DNA from: a virus
IMG/VR virus record: IMGVR_UViG_3300025154_000359
Coordinates: 1-25,493 of that record
Reading direction: 5' to 3' (one strand)
DNA length: 25,493 nt
Below, one piece after another: positions 1 through 8,280 of this stretch (position 1 is its first letter; every line of letters starts with the position of its first letter). The position numbers and the translations under genes were made by a program. The notes under the pieces are model-generated. The model saw nothing but the letters and a program-made list of their open reading frames with translations. It did not search any database and was not told the DNA's origin.

Positions 1-158
1 ATTAATTGCTGATAGGGGATTTCCCATTTAGTACCTTTCGTACCAATCGGGAACTGATTTGAAGTGTCTACGCCCGCAAGGTCGAGTACTTCATCTGTGA
101 GTTTTTCAAGCACCATGTCCGCAAGGACGCGCGGTTGAATTACGTCTGCTAATGCCAT
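1..158 (-). CDS. Major capsid protein, N-terminal part (cut by window edge)
   Basis: Reading down from the ATG at 158 gives about 52 residues beginning MALADVIQPRVLADMV and continuing through LTDEVLDLAGVDTS to the window edge. This opening is typical of N-terminal arms of phage major capsid proteins, and the gene follows directly after a scaffold gene, where the capsid gene normally sits. A strong GGAGG ribosome site (164-168 on the complementary strand) lies 5 bases before the ATG. It has its own consensus promoter and a folded leader, which fits the most abundant virion protein. The family (HK97-fold coat) is inferred from context, because the fold-defining part lies outside the window. Confidence 0.75.
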   Translation of the reverse strand, partial: MALADVIQPRVLADMVLEKLTDEVLDLAGVDTSNQFPIGTKGTKWEIPYQQL

Positions 159-167
159 ATAGGCCTC

Positions 168-220
168 CAAAGAGTTTTATTTTTTTTCCTCTTTGTCGGC
201 TTTTTACGACACCGCTGTCG
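168..220 (-). promoter_or_regulatory. Folded 5' leader of the capsid gene
   Basis: Between the promoter and the capsid start are two inverted repeats. CGACA/TGTCG (207-211 with 216-220) closes a 4-base loop. CAAAGAG/CTCTTTG (168-174 with 189-195) closes an A-rich loop in the transcript and ends on the last base of the ribosome site. They may stabilise the message or expose the ribosome site. The pairing is seen directly; the function is inferred. Confidence 0.5.
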
Positions 221-237
221 AGTGAGGGTATTTTGGT

Positions 238-266
238 ATTATAATCTATTTTTTTGTTTTTGTCAA
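238..266 (-). promoter_or_regulatory. Sigma70-type promoter for the capsid gene
   Basis: On the minus strand TTGACA (261-266) and TATAAT (238-243) are both perfect and separated by exactly 17 bases. The TGA inside the -35 hexamer is also the stop codon of the upstream scaffold gene. Transcription should start near 231, leaving a leader of about 70 bases before the capsid ATG. Confidence 0.85.
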
Positions 267-853
267 GTACTCATAATTTTATCATACTCAGCGCGGTTGT
301 TAACGTACAATTCATTTGCCATTTTAGTATTTTTCATTAAGTCTGAACGAGTCAAAACTTTGTTTTTAATTGCCCGGTCAGTATGCGGCATGATAACGTC
401 CCCACTGGAAAACAAATACGGCTTTTCTGCTTTTAGTTTTTCAACGAGTTCTTTCGCCCCGGTTACTTGCCCATTTTCAATTTTTATTTTTGATGTGTCA
501 ATAAATTTTATTATTTCTGTGCTGTCATGCGCAATAGCATTTTTAGCGTGCAATTGTATTTCATAATTTATTAATGCATTATTTAAATCCTGATCTTTTT
601 TATTTAACTTTTCAGCAAGATCAGCGGCTTCCTTGCTTTTGAGTTCTGCAAGCTGCTTAAATTCATTCTGATTTTTTAGTTTTTCTTCTTCAGCGGCTTT
701 CTGCCCAGCTTCCAAGGCTGCAAGTTTGTTCTTTAGCTCATTTTTTTCGTCAATAACTTTTTTAAACCGCTCATAGCTTTCATTGTTAATCGGTTCAGCT
801 TTTTCTTCCTGCGGTTTTGTTTCCGGGGTTCCCGGTTTTGCTTCTTCGGCCAT
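263..853 (-). CDS. Phage scaffold protein (GP20-like)
   Basis: This 196-residue protein is highly charged. It has an acidic, proline-rich N-terminus, then a long predicted coiled coil (about residues 25-95) rich in K, E, A and Q. The C-terminal half carries IKFIDTSKIKIENGQVTG and ends a segment with EKPYLFSS, the pattern of GP20-type scaffold proteins, in which a lysine-proline-tyrosine-leucine-phenylalanine stretch closes the conserved part. Such proteins template procapsid assembly and then leave or are degraded. The position immediately before the capsid gene supports the call. An AAAGGAG ribosome site precedes the ATG. Its stop codon lies within the -35 box of the capsid promoter. Confidence 0.8.
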   Translation of the reverse strand: MAEEAKPGTPETKPQEEKAEPINNESYERFKKVIDEKNELKNKLAALEAGQKAAEEEKLKNQNEFKQLAELKSKEAADLAEKLNKKDQDLNNALINYEIQLHAKNAIAHDSTEIIKFIDTSKIKIENGQVTGAKELVEKLKAEKPYLFSSGDVIMPHTDRAIKNKVLTRSDLMKNTKMANELYVNNRAEYDKIMST

Positions 854-895
854 AATATAAACTCCTTTGTTTATCGATTTAACGCCTCGCGGCGA

Positions 896-2308
896 TTAGA
901 GCGTGATTCCTATCCCTATAAGTTTTTTCTGCTGATTAAAAGATATTTCTCCGTCTCTGACAAAAACTACTTTGTCAAGCGTGCCGGTGAAGGTATAATC
1001 GCCTGTATACTGTACATAAACGGTTTCGCTGTCTACGCTTGCATACGCGCCCGCGCCCGAGGGATTTTGCACGTTATAAGATTTTGTGCTGTCAAGAATA
1101 AAAGTACCATTATTTATAATATCATCGGAAGCAAAACCTTCTTTATCCGTATACGATGCCCCAGATAAAATATTCAGCGTATGAATAGATTGCAAATTAC
1201 CATAAAAGTTTTTATTAAGTCCGGCAAGTCTGATTGTGCTTGTACCTTTTATAATTGTTATTACGCCAGTGCCTACTTCTGTTTTTAAATAGCAATCATC
1301 CCAAACCTCGAGAGTTAATCCGTCCAGATAAACATTAGTAGAATAACTTATAGTTCTACCTGAAAATTTTTTGCATATTAATGTATTTGCGAATCCGTAT
1401 ATATTACAGTTATCTCCCACAGTATTATTTATTCTACAATCTGCATTTTTGAAATTACCACAGAAAATATATCTGTTAGCAGTAGTAGATGCATAAACAA
1501 TTAAATAATTATTAAAAGTAAATGGTATAGTTTTTTCATTGTAAAAAGTTACAAATGAAGATGCAGAATTTGCTAAAATACCGCTTCCGGTTATATCACA
1601 CCCATCATAGAAATACCAATTTTGTACTGCGCCTGTAAGTGTAAAGGCCGCGCCAATAATTAAAGTGCCGCGCAATTTTATAGTATTAGAACAAAAATTT
1701 ATCGTACCATTAATCCCCTCTACTGTAGAAGCGGCTAAATCTTCATACAAATATGGACGATTATTAAAAGAATCATTGTCAAATCTTAAAATTCCTTTAT
1801 TAAATAAAGTTACATTGCTTGACACTATAGATACAGTAGCCTTAATCTGAAAAGACCCAGTAGTGCCGTTATATTCAAAAGAGCATGTAGCATATCCACT
1901 ATATACAAGCGCTACAAAATTATTTGATACAATAAAATCGCCAGTCCATTTTAATTTGCTTCCAGTCGGCATTCTAAAATAAACTTTATTAGCAGTATCT
2001 GTACCTCCAATAGAAGATGAAAGCGTAGTTAATTCCTTTCCATTAAGATTTAGATTACCAGTTGTGTTTCCGTCCCCAGTATAATTATCTGTACCGCCAG
2101 TATTTACAGCTAATGTATATGGCCCGGAACCAATTGTTAAGTTGGCAGATGGTTGCCATTTTGCTGCGGAAGCTGTGTTAGAAAAAAATATTGTATGGTC
2201 TGCCAGCGTGCCGCCGGGTACGGTTGAGCCGCCTTCCGTTGTAGCGTAATTGTTTATATTGTTAGCATCGTTGTCTGATAAAAGATTGCGCCACCAGATA
2301 TTGGCCAT
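896..2308 (-). CDS. Beta-helix-like virion appendage protein
   Basis: This 470-residue protein is rich in T, S, N, G and aromatic residues with very few charged residues. It starts with a W-W-R-N segment and a threonine/glycine-rich stretch ending GGTLADHTIFFSN. This resembles phage and surface proteins in which a short N-terminal module leads into a right-handed parallel beta-helix. The body consists of short strands separated by N/G turns, as expected for stacked helix coils. No enzymatic motif is visible. It lies between the spike-base-like/40-residue pair and the scaffold gene and is translationally coupled to the preceding small gene (TAATG). The likely role is a head fibre, spike or receptor-binding appendage. 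The fold is inferred from composition only. Confidence 0.5.
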   Translation of the reverse strand: MANIWWRNLLSDNDANNINNYATTEGGSTVPGGTLADHTIFFSNTASAAKWQPSANLTIGSGPYTLAVNTGGTDNYTGDGNTTGNLNLNGKELTTLSSSIGGTDTANKVYFRMPTGSKLKWTGDFIVSNNFVALVYSGYATCSFEYNGTTGSFQIKATVSIVSSNVTLFNKGILRFDNDSFNNRPYLYEDLAASTVEGINGTINFCSNTIKLRGTLIIGAAFTLTGAVQNWYFYDGCDITGSGILANSASSFVTFYNEKTIPFTFNNYLIVYASTTANRYIFCGNFKNADCRINNTVGDNCNIYGFANTLICKKFSGRTISYSTNVYLDGLTLEVWDDCYLKTEVGTGVITIIKGTSTIRLAGLNKNFYGNLQSIHTLNILSGASYTDKEGFASDDIINNGTFILDSTKSYNVQNPSGAGAYASVDSETVYVQYTGDYTFTGTLDKVVFVRDGEISFNQQKKLIGIGITL

Positions 2309-2430
2309 TAAATAACCTCTACAAAATTTTTAATTATTGCAAGCTGCTCAGCGGTTACATTGTATATTTTGTCTTTAAAAAAATCTCCGAAGGCAGTATG
2401 AAATTCCCGAAGGGCGCGTACTTGTATCAT
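2308..2430 (-). CDS. Small phage structural-module protein (40 residues)
   Basis: This 40-residue frame begins MIQVRALREFHTAFGDFFKD and ends FVEVI. Its ATG overlaps the stop of the upstream gene (ATGA at 2427-2430), and its TAA overlaps the ATG of the beta-helix gene (TAATG), so it is coupled on both sides. The opening (V-R-A-L plus an aromatic/basic patch) and the later segment YNVTAEQL resemble short phage proteins found in head-tail regions that begin K/Q-V-R-A-L. Its function is unknown. The coupling and codon sense make a real gene likely. Confidence 0.6.
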   Translation of the reverse strand: MIQVRALREFHTAFGDFFKDKIYNVTAEQLAIIKNFVEVI

Positions 2431-2672
2431 GCTACAGCATATCCAGTAACGGTAGACGACGCCAAAATTCTTTTGCAGCGATACGGATATAAATTTCCTG
2501 CAAGCAAATAAAAAGTTTTTGTATCGCTCTCACCGGTTAAAATACAGACAAGATTTCCGGATATGTTAGCATGTATTGCCCTTGACGGGAAAGATAGGTC
2601 TACGGTATCGCTTTTATTAGTTGCTATGTCAAGAGAATGGGTAGCCCCGATTATTTCTGAAATATCACTCAT
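2427..2672 (-). CDS. Spike-base-like small virion protein
   Basis: This 81-residue protein contains HSLDIATNKSDTVDLSF, then SRAIHANISGNLVCILTG, then LLAGNLYPYRCKRILAS. The order, D-T-x-D-L-x-F followed by R-A-I-H, then G-x-L-Y-P-Y-R-x-K-R-I, matches my memory of small phage and GTA spike-base proteins (RCAP_Rcc01079-like). In that family, central beta strands are followed by a basic segment. It has its own promoter inside the end of the preceding gene. It is followed by the 40-residue coupled gene and the beta-helix protein, which suggests a base-plus-fibre set. The family assignment is from recall. Confidence 0.5.
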   Translation of the reverse strand: MSDISEIIGATHSLDIATNKSDTVDLSFPSRAIHANISGNLVCILTGESDTKTFYLLAGNLYPYRCKRILASSTVTGYAVA

Positions 2673-2698
2673 GATATACTACTTTTGCCCCGATTGTT

Positions 2699-2727
2699 AT
2701 TATACTACAATTCTATACTTTTGTCAA
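2699..2727 (-). promoter_or_regulatory. Sigma70-type promoter for the spike-base/fibre genes
   Basis: Minus-strand TTGACA (2722-2727) and TATAAT (2699-2704) are both perfect, with a 17-base spacer. They lie inside the last codons of the upstream completion-protein gene. The expected start point is near 2692, about 20 bases before the ATG at 2672. Confidence 0.8.
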
Positions 2728-3112
2728 TAATATCATCAATTTCCTTTTCGTCTTTTTCACTCACGGCTAAAAATATTCTTCCCCGCTCCTCGTTTTCCGC
2801 AGCTCTCTCCGCAAAGTCGCCGACGAATCCTACGTCCACGGATGTATCGTCAAGTTTTTGCACTTTAAGATTTGCCATCATGTGCGGATGATTTTCCGGA
2901 GATTCCAGGTTAACTTTACCAACCGAAACGCCTTTTTCTTTTCTGTAAGCAGCATAGCTTTTGGAATAAGGATTAAAAGTGTTCTCTTGGTAATCGCGCC
3001 CGGTTGATGTGCGTAACTGAATAGCCCTCACCATGTACGTGCCAATTTGTGCTAATATTTTGCGCGTAGGAATACCGCCTATGCCGGATATTTTTATTTC
3101 GCTACTCGGCAT
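2705..3112 (-). CDS. Head-tail completion protein, gp10/gpG-like
   Basis: This is a 135-residue protein. Near the N-terminus it has the stretch GRDYQENTFNPYSKSYAAYR, followed by a leucine-containing segment and HPHMMANL. This is the layout of phage virion-morphogenesis or gp10-like proteins, where a G-R-D-Y-x-G-x-x-F-x-P-Y-S-x-x-Y motif precedes a M-L/M-M-x-x-L helix. Such proteins join or complete the head-tail interface. The start overlaps the end of the minor head gene by 11 bases, supporting coupled expression. The C-terminus is a charged helix. Homology is by pattern only. Confidence 0.65.
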   Translation of the reverse strand: MPSSEIKISGIGGIPTRKILAQIGTYMVRAIQLRTSTGRDYQENTFNPYSKSYAAYRKEKGVSVGKVNLESPENHPHMMANLKVQKLDDTSVDVGFVGDFAERAAENEERGRIFLAVSEKDEKEIDDIIDKSIEL

Positions 3113-3947
3113 TTATCGCCTCTTTTCGTTCGGTCTTTAACTCGGCAATATCTTTTTTATTCTGTTCACTCACGGAAAACTTATTGTCAACTGCAATCCA
3201 GCGGTGTCGGCAATTGTAGCCGCCGCCATTGATTAAAACATCCGGTATCTGCCCGTTATTCATTTTGCGTATTTCTTCAACGGTAAAAATATCTCCCACT
3301 CTTGCCAAACAAAAAGGCCTTATTTTACTGTCTACCGGTCCCACGTAAAGTCTGCGATCAAGCCCAGCTTCATCGGCTATTATCTCGTTACTTGTGCGTA
3401 TATATTCCATGTATTTTGTTTGTGCTATGGTTGCAATGTATCTGACATTTGCCAACGCTATTCCCTCAGCCGGATTTACCAAACTACGCGCCCTATTGAG
3501 CACGTCTTCCCAGCTGCCCCCGGATAGTGCAGTTTTTACTATGCCGTCATATATCTCCTGTCCGGCCGCCTGCCCGATAGTACCAAACTGGTCTATGGTC
3601 TGCCTGGTCATTGCTTTAATTGCCGTGCTATTTGCTTCAGTTAATTTTGGTTTATTCCCCAGCATTTTATAACTTTCTTTGATATCTTTTAAAGCTCCAG
3701 AAAATTCGTACACATAATTTTCGATTGCCTCATAATATCCGCTTTCAAGTAAGATGTTTTCGATGTTGCGTTTATTCTGTAAAATAAAAGACAGACTATA
3801 TGCATCTTCCTTGCCTATTGCTTTAACAAGATTTCTTTCTGCCTGTAAATAAGATTTTTCTATTGCCGATATTAGCTTTTCTGTCTGCTTGTCTATAAGT
3901 ATATCGCGTTTTTTTTGTACGCGGATTAAATCAAATATATCAGGCAT
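3102..3947 (-). CDS. Minor head protein, Mu gpF/SPP1 gp7-like
   Basis: This is a 281-residue protein. The N-terminal half is helical and charged. The C-terminal half carries the diagnostic gpF pattern: an IAQTKYMEYIRTSNEI helix, then GPVDSKIRPFCLAR with D, R, P and C, then the closing GGYNCRHRW. In Mu gpF and SPP1 gp7 relatives this domain sits after the portal gene and binds the portal or DNA during packaging. The gene overlaps the portal gene by 8 bases. Conserved cysteine and histidine residues in the last block are intact. The protein is of ordinary length for a stand-alone gpF-domain protein, with no toxin domain attached. Confidence 0.85.
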   Translation of the reverse strand: MPDIFDLIRVQKKRDILIDKQTEKLISAIEKSYLQAERNLVKAIGKEDAYSLSFILQNKRNIENILLESGYYEAIENYVYEFSGALKDIKESYKMLGNKPKLTEANSTAIKAMTRQTIDQFGTIGQAAGQEIYDGIVKTALSGGSWEDVLNRARSLVNPAEGIALANVRYIATIAQTKYMEYIRTSNEIIADEAGLDRRLYVGPVDSKIRPFCLARVGDIFTVEEIRKMNNGQIPDVLINGGGYNCRHRWIAVDNKFSVSEQNKKDIAELKTERKEAINAE

Positions 3948-5382
3948 TAAATTCTTCTACCGCCTCATCAACTGCCGCAACCGCTTTCCCAAATTGTCCG
4001 CGCTGTGTTTCATTAATAGCCCGATTTTTTTCATACTGCTGAATAGCTTGTTCCTCGGTCAAGTCCGGGTTGCGCTTCATTATTATAGCGATAACATTTG
4101 AAATATTATAATTTATTTCAAAAGCGTCATTCTCATTTATTTCTGCCTGCGACATTTGCGTTGTATAATCGGCAAAGTCAATAACCAGTTTTGCTGATTC
4201 GTCTATTTTCTGCGAGTAAATGGCATTGTTTACTACCCGGATAACTTCAAATATTTGCCGCTCATATTCTCGGAAAAGTTTTTTTCTTGCTTCAATCCTT
4301 TTACGTAGGCCTTCCCGTTTTATCGCCAGCTTATATCCGCTTTCAGGCGTACCGCTTTTAGTTAAATCGTCAAGAGCAAGATCGTATTGGTTTAAAACAA
4401 AGCCGGTTTTATTCATTATCTGATTCCAATATTCTTGCAAATTCCCCTGAAAATCAAGTAGCTGAACACTGGCCCCGTCCCCGAGTATCTGTATAACGGA
4501 CATGACGTCAAGTACCTGCCTGGCTGGTATTGTTATTTTTTCTCCACCGGTTACAATAAGCTGTTTGTGAGATGAGTTTTTTAAGTAATAATTAAACAGC
4601 GTACCAATAACACCAATTGCAAGTTGACTATCAAATATGCTTGATTTGCTTGTATCGTCAAAAATGCTGTCAATGTTTAGACTATCATGCAGGATAACGC
4701 CTGGGATAATGTACTTGCCGTTTACCTTATACGGATTTACATTATCTTTATTCTTTTCATTCGGTATCACGTGCCAGCGGCTGTCAAATTTGAAATGCTT
4801 TCCGTCGGTGTCGTAATAAATAAATATTCTCTCACTGTTTTTAATTGAGTTCGTTCCGGATAAATAAGTGCTTACGCTGTCCGAGTAAGTAACCTCATAG
4901 ATAACCGCCTTTATTTTTGATGGGTCATTTTCATCTTGAATTACAGAAAACTTATCCGGTGTAATCATGTCAAGTTCTACTGTATTATTCCGCGGTACTC
5001 CTATAAGCAAAAGTTCATTGCAAATAAAAGTTAGTTTGTCTGCCTTGTCCATTCTCACATCAAAAATATTATGTTCAAGGATGTTATTATAGACATCGCT
5101 TTCAATTTCTTCCCCGGCAGCATTAACAAGTTTTCGGATAGGAGATTCGTCGTAAATACAGGCTACCTTGTCAGATATAAAGCGCGAAATATTTAAAGAC
5201 GTATCTGGAAATAGTTTTATATTTTTATAATTCTCCGGCTGAAACTGGTTAGCCAGCTCTGATAATAGCCGACTCTTCCAGTTATCAAAATAAAAATCCA
5301 GCCGTTCACTAATATTTTTCTGCCGCTGAACTTCGTTATAATCGTTTAATTGTTTTAAAACTTCCTGAACTATGTCTGCCAT
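3940..5382 (-). CDS. Portal protein, SPP1 gp6-like
   Basis: This 480-residue protein has the order of an SPP1-type portal. An N-terminal helical part (about residues 20-90) contains NISRFISDKVACIYDESP. The wing/clip region contains DMITPDKFSVIQDE and ASVQLLDFQGNLQEYW. A C-terminal helical part contains LDDLTKSGTPESGYKLAIKREGL and ends with an acidic helix. The S-G-T-x-x-S-G-x-A-L/Y-K block is typical of this family. The portal forms the dodecameric ring through which the terminase pumps DNA. It lies between terL and the gpF-like gene, as expected. An AAAGGGG ribosome site and its own promoter precede it. Confidence 0.88.
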   Translation of the reverse strand: MADIVQEVLKQLNDYNEVQRQKNISERLDFYFDNWKSRLLSELANQFQPENYKNIKLFPDTSLNISRFISDKVACIYDESPIRKLVNAAGEEIESDVYNNILEHNIFDVRMDKADKLTFICNELLLIGVPRNNTVELDMITPDKFSVIQDENDPSKIKAVIYEVTYSDSVSTYLSGTNSIKNSERIFIYYDTDGKHFKFDSRWHVIPNEKNKDNVNPYKVNGKYIIPGVILHDSLNIDSIFDDTSKSSIFDSQLAIGVIGTLFNYYLKNSSHKQLIVTGGEKITIPARQVLDVMSVIQILGDGASVQLLDFQGNLQEYWNQIMNKTGFVLNQYDLALDDLTKSGTPESGYKLAIKREGLRKRIEARKKLFREYERQIFEVIRVVNNAIYSQKIDESAKLVIDFADYTTQMSQAEINENDAFEINYNISNVIAIIMKRNPDLTEEQAIQQYEKNRAINETQRGQFGKAVAAVDEAVEEFNA

Positions 5383-5402
5383 GTGTACCCCTTTAAAAAT
5401 AC

Positions 5403-5431
5403 ATTATAAGCCATATTCTGGTTTTTTACAA
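5403..5431 (-). promoter_or_regulatory. Sigma70-type promoter for the portal operon
   Basis: Minus-strand TTGTAA (5426-5431) and TATAAT (5403-5408) are separated by 17 bases. The TAA of the -35 element is the stop codon of terL. The leader is short, about 13 bases before the ATG region, and carries the AAAGGGG ribosome site. Confidence 0.65.
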
Positions 5432-6835
5432 TACAATAAATTCATTTTTTTTGTCGTGGTATTCTATGCCGGTAGCTATGCTGTCAATAATGTCATCATG
5501 CTTCCCGGCCGGGAAATTACTAAACTCATGTTTTACATCGTCTGTATAGGATTTTGGAGTGATATAAAAGTTTCCTATTGCTATTATATTTTCGAGTAGG
5601 CTTGCCCGGCTTATTTTGTCCGTTGCTACCGTAATACCTTTGACATACCGCAATCCTTCCAAAGTTTTCTTTATTTCCGCGTAAGCGTCTTTATATCCGC
5701 CGTTACATTCGATACAAATAGGTACGTCAATGTCTTTTTTGGCAGTCTCGATAATAATGGCGTTGCGCTTTGGGGCCTCTTCCCGGATACGCACAATATC
5801 CTTGACGTAGGCTTTCCGCGTAACAATTCCGGTATTTTTATCGGTTAGTTTTATTACCCCGACCAACGCACCTACAGTATAATCCGGATCGTCAGTAGTA
5901 CGCTCTTTCTTGCTGCTTGCCATGTCCCAAGAGCGCACCCAGCTTATCTGCGGCATATCATCGGTTACATTTATTTGGTCTACTTTAAAAATATTGCCGC
6001 CCCGCATTACCGGAGAACACTGCATTAATGACTGCCAGCCGTATTCCCCAAGTGCTGCTTTCTGCCCCTCGTACCAATCTCGGGTAAATCGCTCCAAAAA
6101 AAGATAACCGCTTGGGTACTTTTCATCCTGCGCTGGGAAAGTGATGCTCTCAAACTGCGGGAAATTACTATCTTCTTTTACTTTTTGCTCAATCCTACCG
6201 ATTAAATCATCTGTATGCCATGGTGTAGCCAGTATTATCGTTATGCTTACCGGGGCCCGGCGTGTAAGAAAGACGTTTGTTAACCAGTCCCATTGAGTAT
6301 TGCGTATTGTTTCGCTTTCTGCGGATTCACGATTTTTGCAGTAATCGTCAAGAATTCCCAGATGATATCCACTTCCTGTGATACCACCGCCCACACCTGC
6401 CCAGAGAGTTTTCCCGCCCCTATCTGTATGCCAGCTTTTTATGCTACTGCTTTCTTTTGATAATTTAACGTCAAATAATTCTGCGTATTTTCCCGAGTCA
6501 AATATCCTCCGGGAATCCCGGCTAATATCCCCGGCCTTATCATCGCTATAAGTACAGGCAATAACTTCCTTGTCCGGGAATAAACCCAAAAAATGCGGGG
6601 GGAGAAAACGGCTTATAATGTCTGTCTTACCATGTCGGGGAGGGCATTTAATGATTAAAAATGTGCTTTTGTCGGCCTGGAAGTCTTTTATGGCCTTGTC
6701 TATAGTATTGCAAATTGCGATAGTGTGCTGTCCGCGCTTTAAGCCTTCACTCCCAGCCCAGCAATGTTTCATAAAAAGAATGTGTTTATTGCGCGGGGCA
6801 CCGAGTAATATATCAGCCTTCTGTTCGTCGGTCAT
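5426..6835 (-). CDS. terL: Terminase large subunit
   Basis: This is the 469-residue packaging motor. The ATPase half has Walker A CPPRHGKT at about residues 64-71, Walker B ILDD at about 161-164, and a coupling motif ATPWH at about 203-207. The nuclease half has an aspartate in RSWDMASS (about residue 305) and a late acidic pair in KHDDIIDS (about residue 448). These are the usual metal-binding positions of the RNase H-like domain. It powers DNA translocation into the procapsid and cuts concatemers. The start overlaps the terS-like gene by 23 bases with only a weak ribosome site, so coupled translation is likely. Length and motif spacing are normal. Confidence 0.95.
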   Translation of the reverse strand: MTDEQKADILLGAPRNKHILFMKHCWAGSEGLKRGQHTIAICNTIDKAIKDFQADKSTFLIIKCPPRHGKTDIISRFLPPHFLGLFPDKEVIACTYSDDKAGDISRDSRRIFDSGKYAELFDVKLSKESSSIKSWHTDRGGKTLWAGVGGGITGSGYHLGILDDYCKNRESAESETIRNTQWDWLTNVFLTRRAPVSITIILATPWHTDDLIGRIEQKVKEDSNFPQFESITFPAQDEKYPSGYLFLERFTRDWYEGQKAALGEYGWQSLMQCSPVMRGGNIFKVDQINVTDDMPQISWVRSWDMASSKKERTTDDPDYTVGALVGVIKLTDKNTGIVTRKAYVKDIVRIREEAPKRNAIIIETAKKDIDVPICIECNGGYKDAYAEIKKTLEGLRYVKGITVATDKISRASLLENIIAIGNFYITPKSYTDDVKHEFSNFPAGKHDDIIDSIATGIEYHDKKNEFIVL

Positions 6836-7217
6836 ATATATCGGATATTAATTTCTGCTCTTCTTCAGGCAGTTCGTTAAATATGTCTTTTGTCTTTCCG
6901 TCGACTTTTGCCTCAATTCTTTGTATAGGCATACCGCTGTCATAGGCTAAATACAGCCTTTGCGCCGCATCTCCGCCCTTTAATGCTTTCATGTATATAG
7001 CTCTAACTACTGCCTCGCCGCGTGTTATCTGCCCATGTTCGGTTTCAATAATCTCTGATGAGTGCTTACGAATTAAATCAGCTATTGCGGTTCCGCGTTT
7101 TGGTCTGCCGTTAGGGTTTCCTGATTGACCCGGCTTAAATGTACCTGGCTTGCGTTCCTGCTTTTCTCCTGCTTTACAGGCTTCTATATCTTCAGTATCT
7201 TCTTTATTGTTATCCAT
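6813..7217 (-). CDS. Terminase small subunit-like protein (DUF5681 type)
   Basis: This is a 134-residue protein. Residues about 25-40 read GTFKPGQSGNPNGRPKRGTA, the hallmark of the DUF5681 family, which is commonly found just before phage large terminase genes. A helical region follows, with LKGGDAAQRLYLAYD. The family is thought to act as a small terminase that recognises the packaging site; this is inferred from context. The acidic, low-complexity N-terminal 20 residues look disordered. It overlaps the ABC-GNAT gene at its start and terL at its end. Confidence 0.75.
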   Translation of the reverse strand: MDNNKEDTEDIEACKAGEKQERKPGTFKPGQSGNPNGRPKRGTAIADLIRKHSSEIIETEHGQITRGEAVVRAIYMKALKGGDAAQRLYLAYDSGMPIQRIEAKVDGKTKDIFNELPEEEQKLISDIYDRRTEG

Positions 7218-8280
7218 GTTTATATTCCCATGAAGCAGTTATTCTGTTTTTGCTTACCGTGTTATTTAAATATCTATTGCCTGAGCTTGAGATACCGTTA
7301 ACCCGCCCATGACGTACTAAATGCCAATTTTTACTATTTTTAAATCCTTGCATTAATGCCGGTGTTGATGTTACTATCATAAAACGATAACCACCAGCTA
7401 AATAATAATCACCAATTACATTTAATAGCATGCCGCCTATCCCTATTCCTTGATAATCAGGCAAAACAACCACACGATGAACATGTTTGATATTACTAGC
7501 CGAGGGGTGCGGAAAATGTAAAACAGCACAACATCCGACAAATATATTATTTATACAAGCTGCAAACATCATACTTCCTTTATGCAATTCACTATTCAAA
7601 TAATGATACTTGCTAAAATATCGCCATATTGTTCTATCTGATTTTCTGATTTCAAGTTTAATATCTGGTCGCTGAAGTAACCCCCTTGTATTTTTAAATG
7701 TCATGTCATTTGTATTAAAAACCCAATCAGGTTGAAGCCATTCAATTATATCATAATGGCAAGTTACTGCTATAAACTTTTTATTACTTTTTCTTATTGA
7801 CTTTTGACAAGCCATACTGCCTATTTTTGCTATATTTCTATCAATTACACTGGTAAATTCATCAAATATTATTATATCATTATCAGTTAATATTGCATTT
7901 GCAAGTTCTACTCGCATTTTTTCGCCGTTAGATAATACGCTATAAGGCTTTAACCATGAAGGCGGACTTGAAAACCCAACACTATTAAAAGCCTGAGTTA
8001 TTTCTGATATAGATTTATTTTCAGGCATATCATCAATTACAGAATTATTAGTATATTCTTTATTTATTATTTTATCTGAAAATAACTGCTTTGCAATCGT
8101 TGTTTTACCAGTTCCACTATTGCCTACAATTACCCCTATATTCCAGTCATCTGAATATTCTATATTGCCGGAAAATTTTTCTTTTATTTTTTCTTCGGTT
8201 ATTGTGAACTGATTTTTTATTGCATTAACGCGAAAGGTTTCTTTTGGCATATATTCTTTTACAATGTCAAAACACGGCAT
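7210..8280 (-). CDS. ABC-type ATPase fused to a GNAT acetyltransferase domain
   Basis: This is a 356-residue two-domain protein. Residues 1-200 form a soluble ABC ATPase: Walker A GNSGTGKTT (53-61), signature LSNGE (115-119) in place of LSGGQ, Walker B IIIFDE (135-140) followed by the D-loop region SVIDRN, and a switch histidine in TCHYD (174). Residues from about 205 form a GNAT domain with FSKYHYL and the acetyl-CoA loop VVLPDYQGIGIGG (270-282). There is no membrane segment, so it is not a transporter. The GNAT half could be related to Mom-like DNA-modifying acyltransferases; this is inference. The ATG at 8280 has a GAAGGG site 5 bases upstream, so I prefer it to the longer frame. It sits between ParB-like and terminase genes. 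Confidence 0.75.
   Translation of the reverse strand: MPCFDIVKEYMPKETFRVNAIKNQFTITEEKIKEKFSGNIEYSDDWNIGVIVGNSGTGKTTIAKQLFSDKIINKEYTNNSVIDDMPENKSISEITQAFNSVGFSSPPSWLKPYSVLSNGEKMRVELANAILTDNDIIIFDEFTSVIDRNIAKIGSMACQKSIRKSNKKFIAVTCHYDIIEWLQPDWVFNTNDMTFKNTRGLLQRPDIKLEIRKSDRTIWRYFSKYHYLNSELHKGSMMFAACINNIFVGCCAVLHFPHPSASNIKHVHRVVVLPDYQGIGIGGMLLNVIGDYYLAGGYRFMIVTSTPALMQGFKNSKNWHLVRHGRVNGISSSGNRYLNNTVSKNRITASWEYKHG

Noticed and set aside
7210-8280. ABC transporter ATPase subunit
   Set aside because: There is no membrane partner in the window, and the ATPase is fused to a GNAT domain in a head-gene setting.
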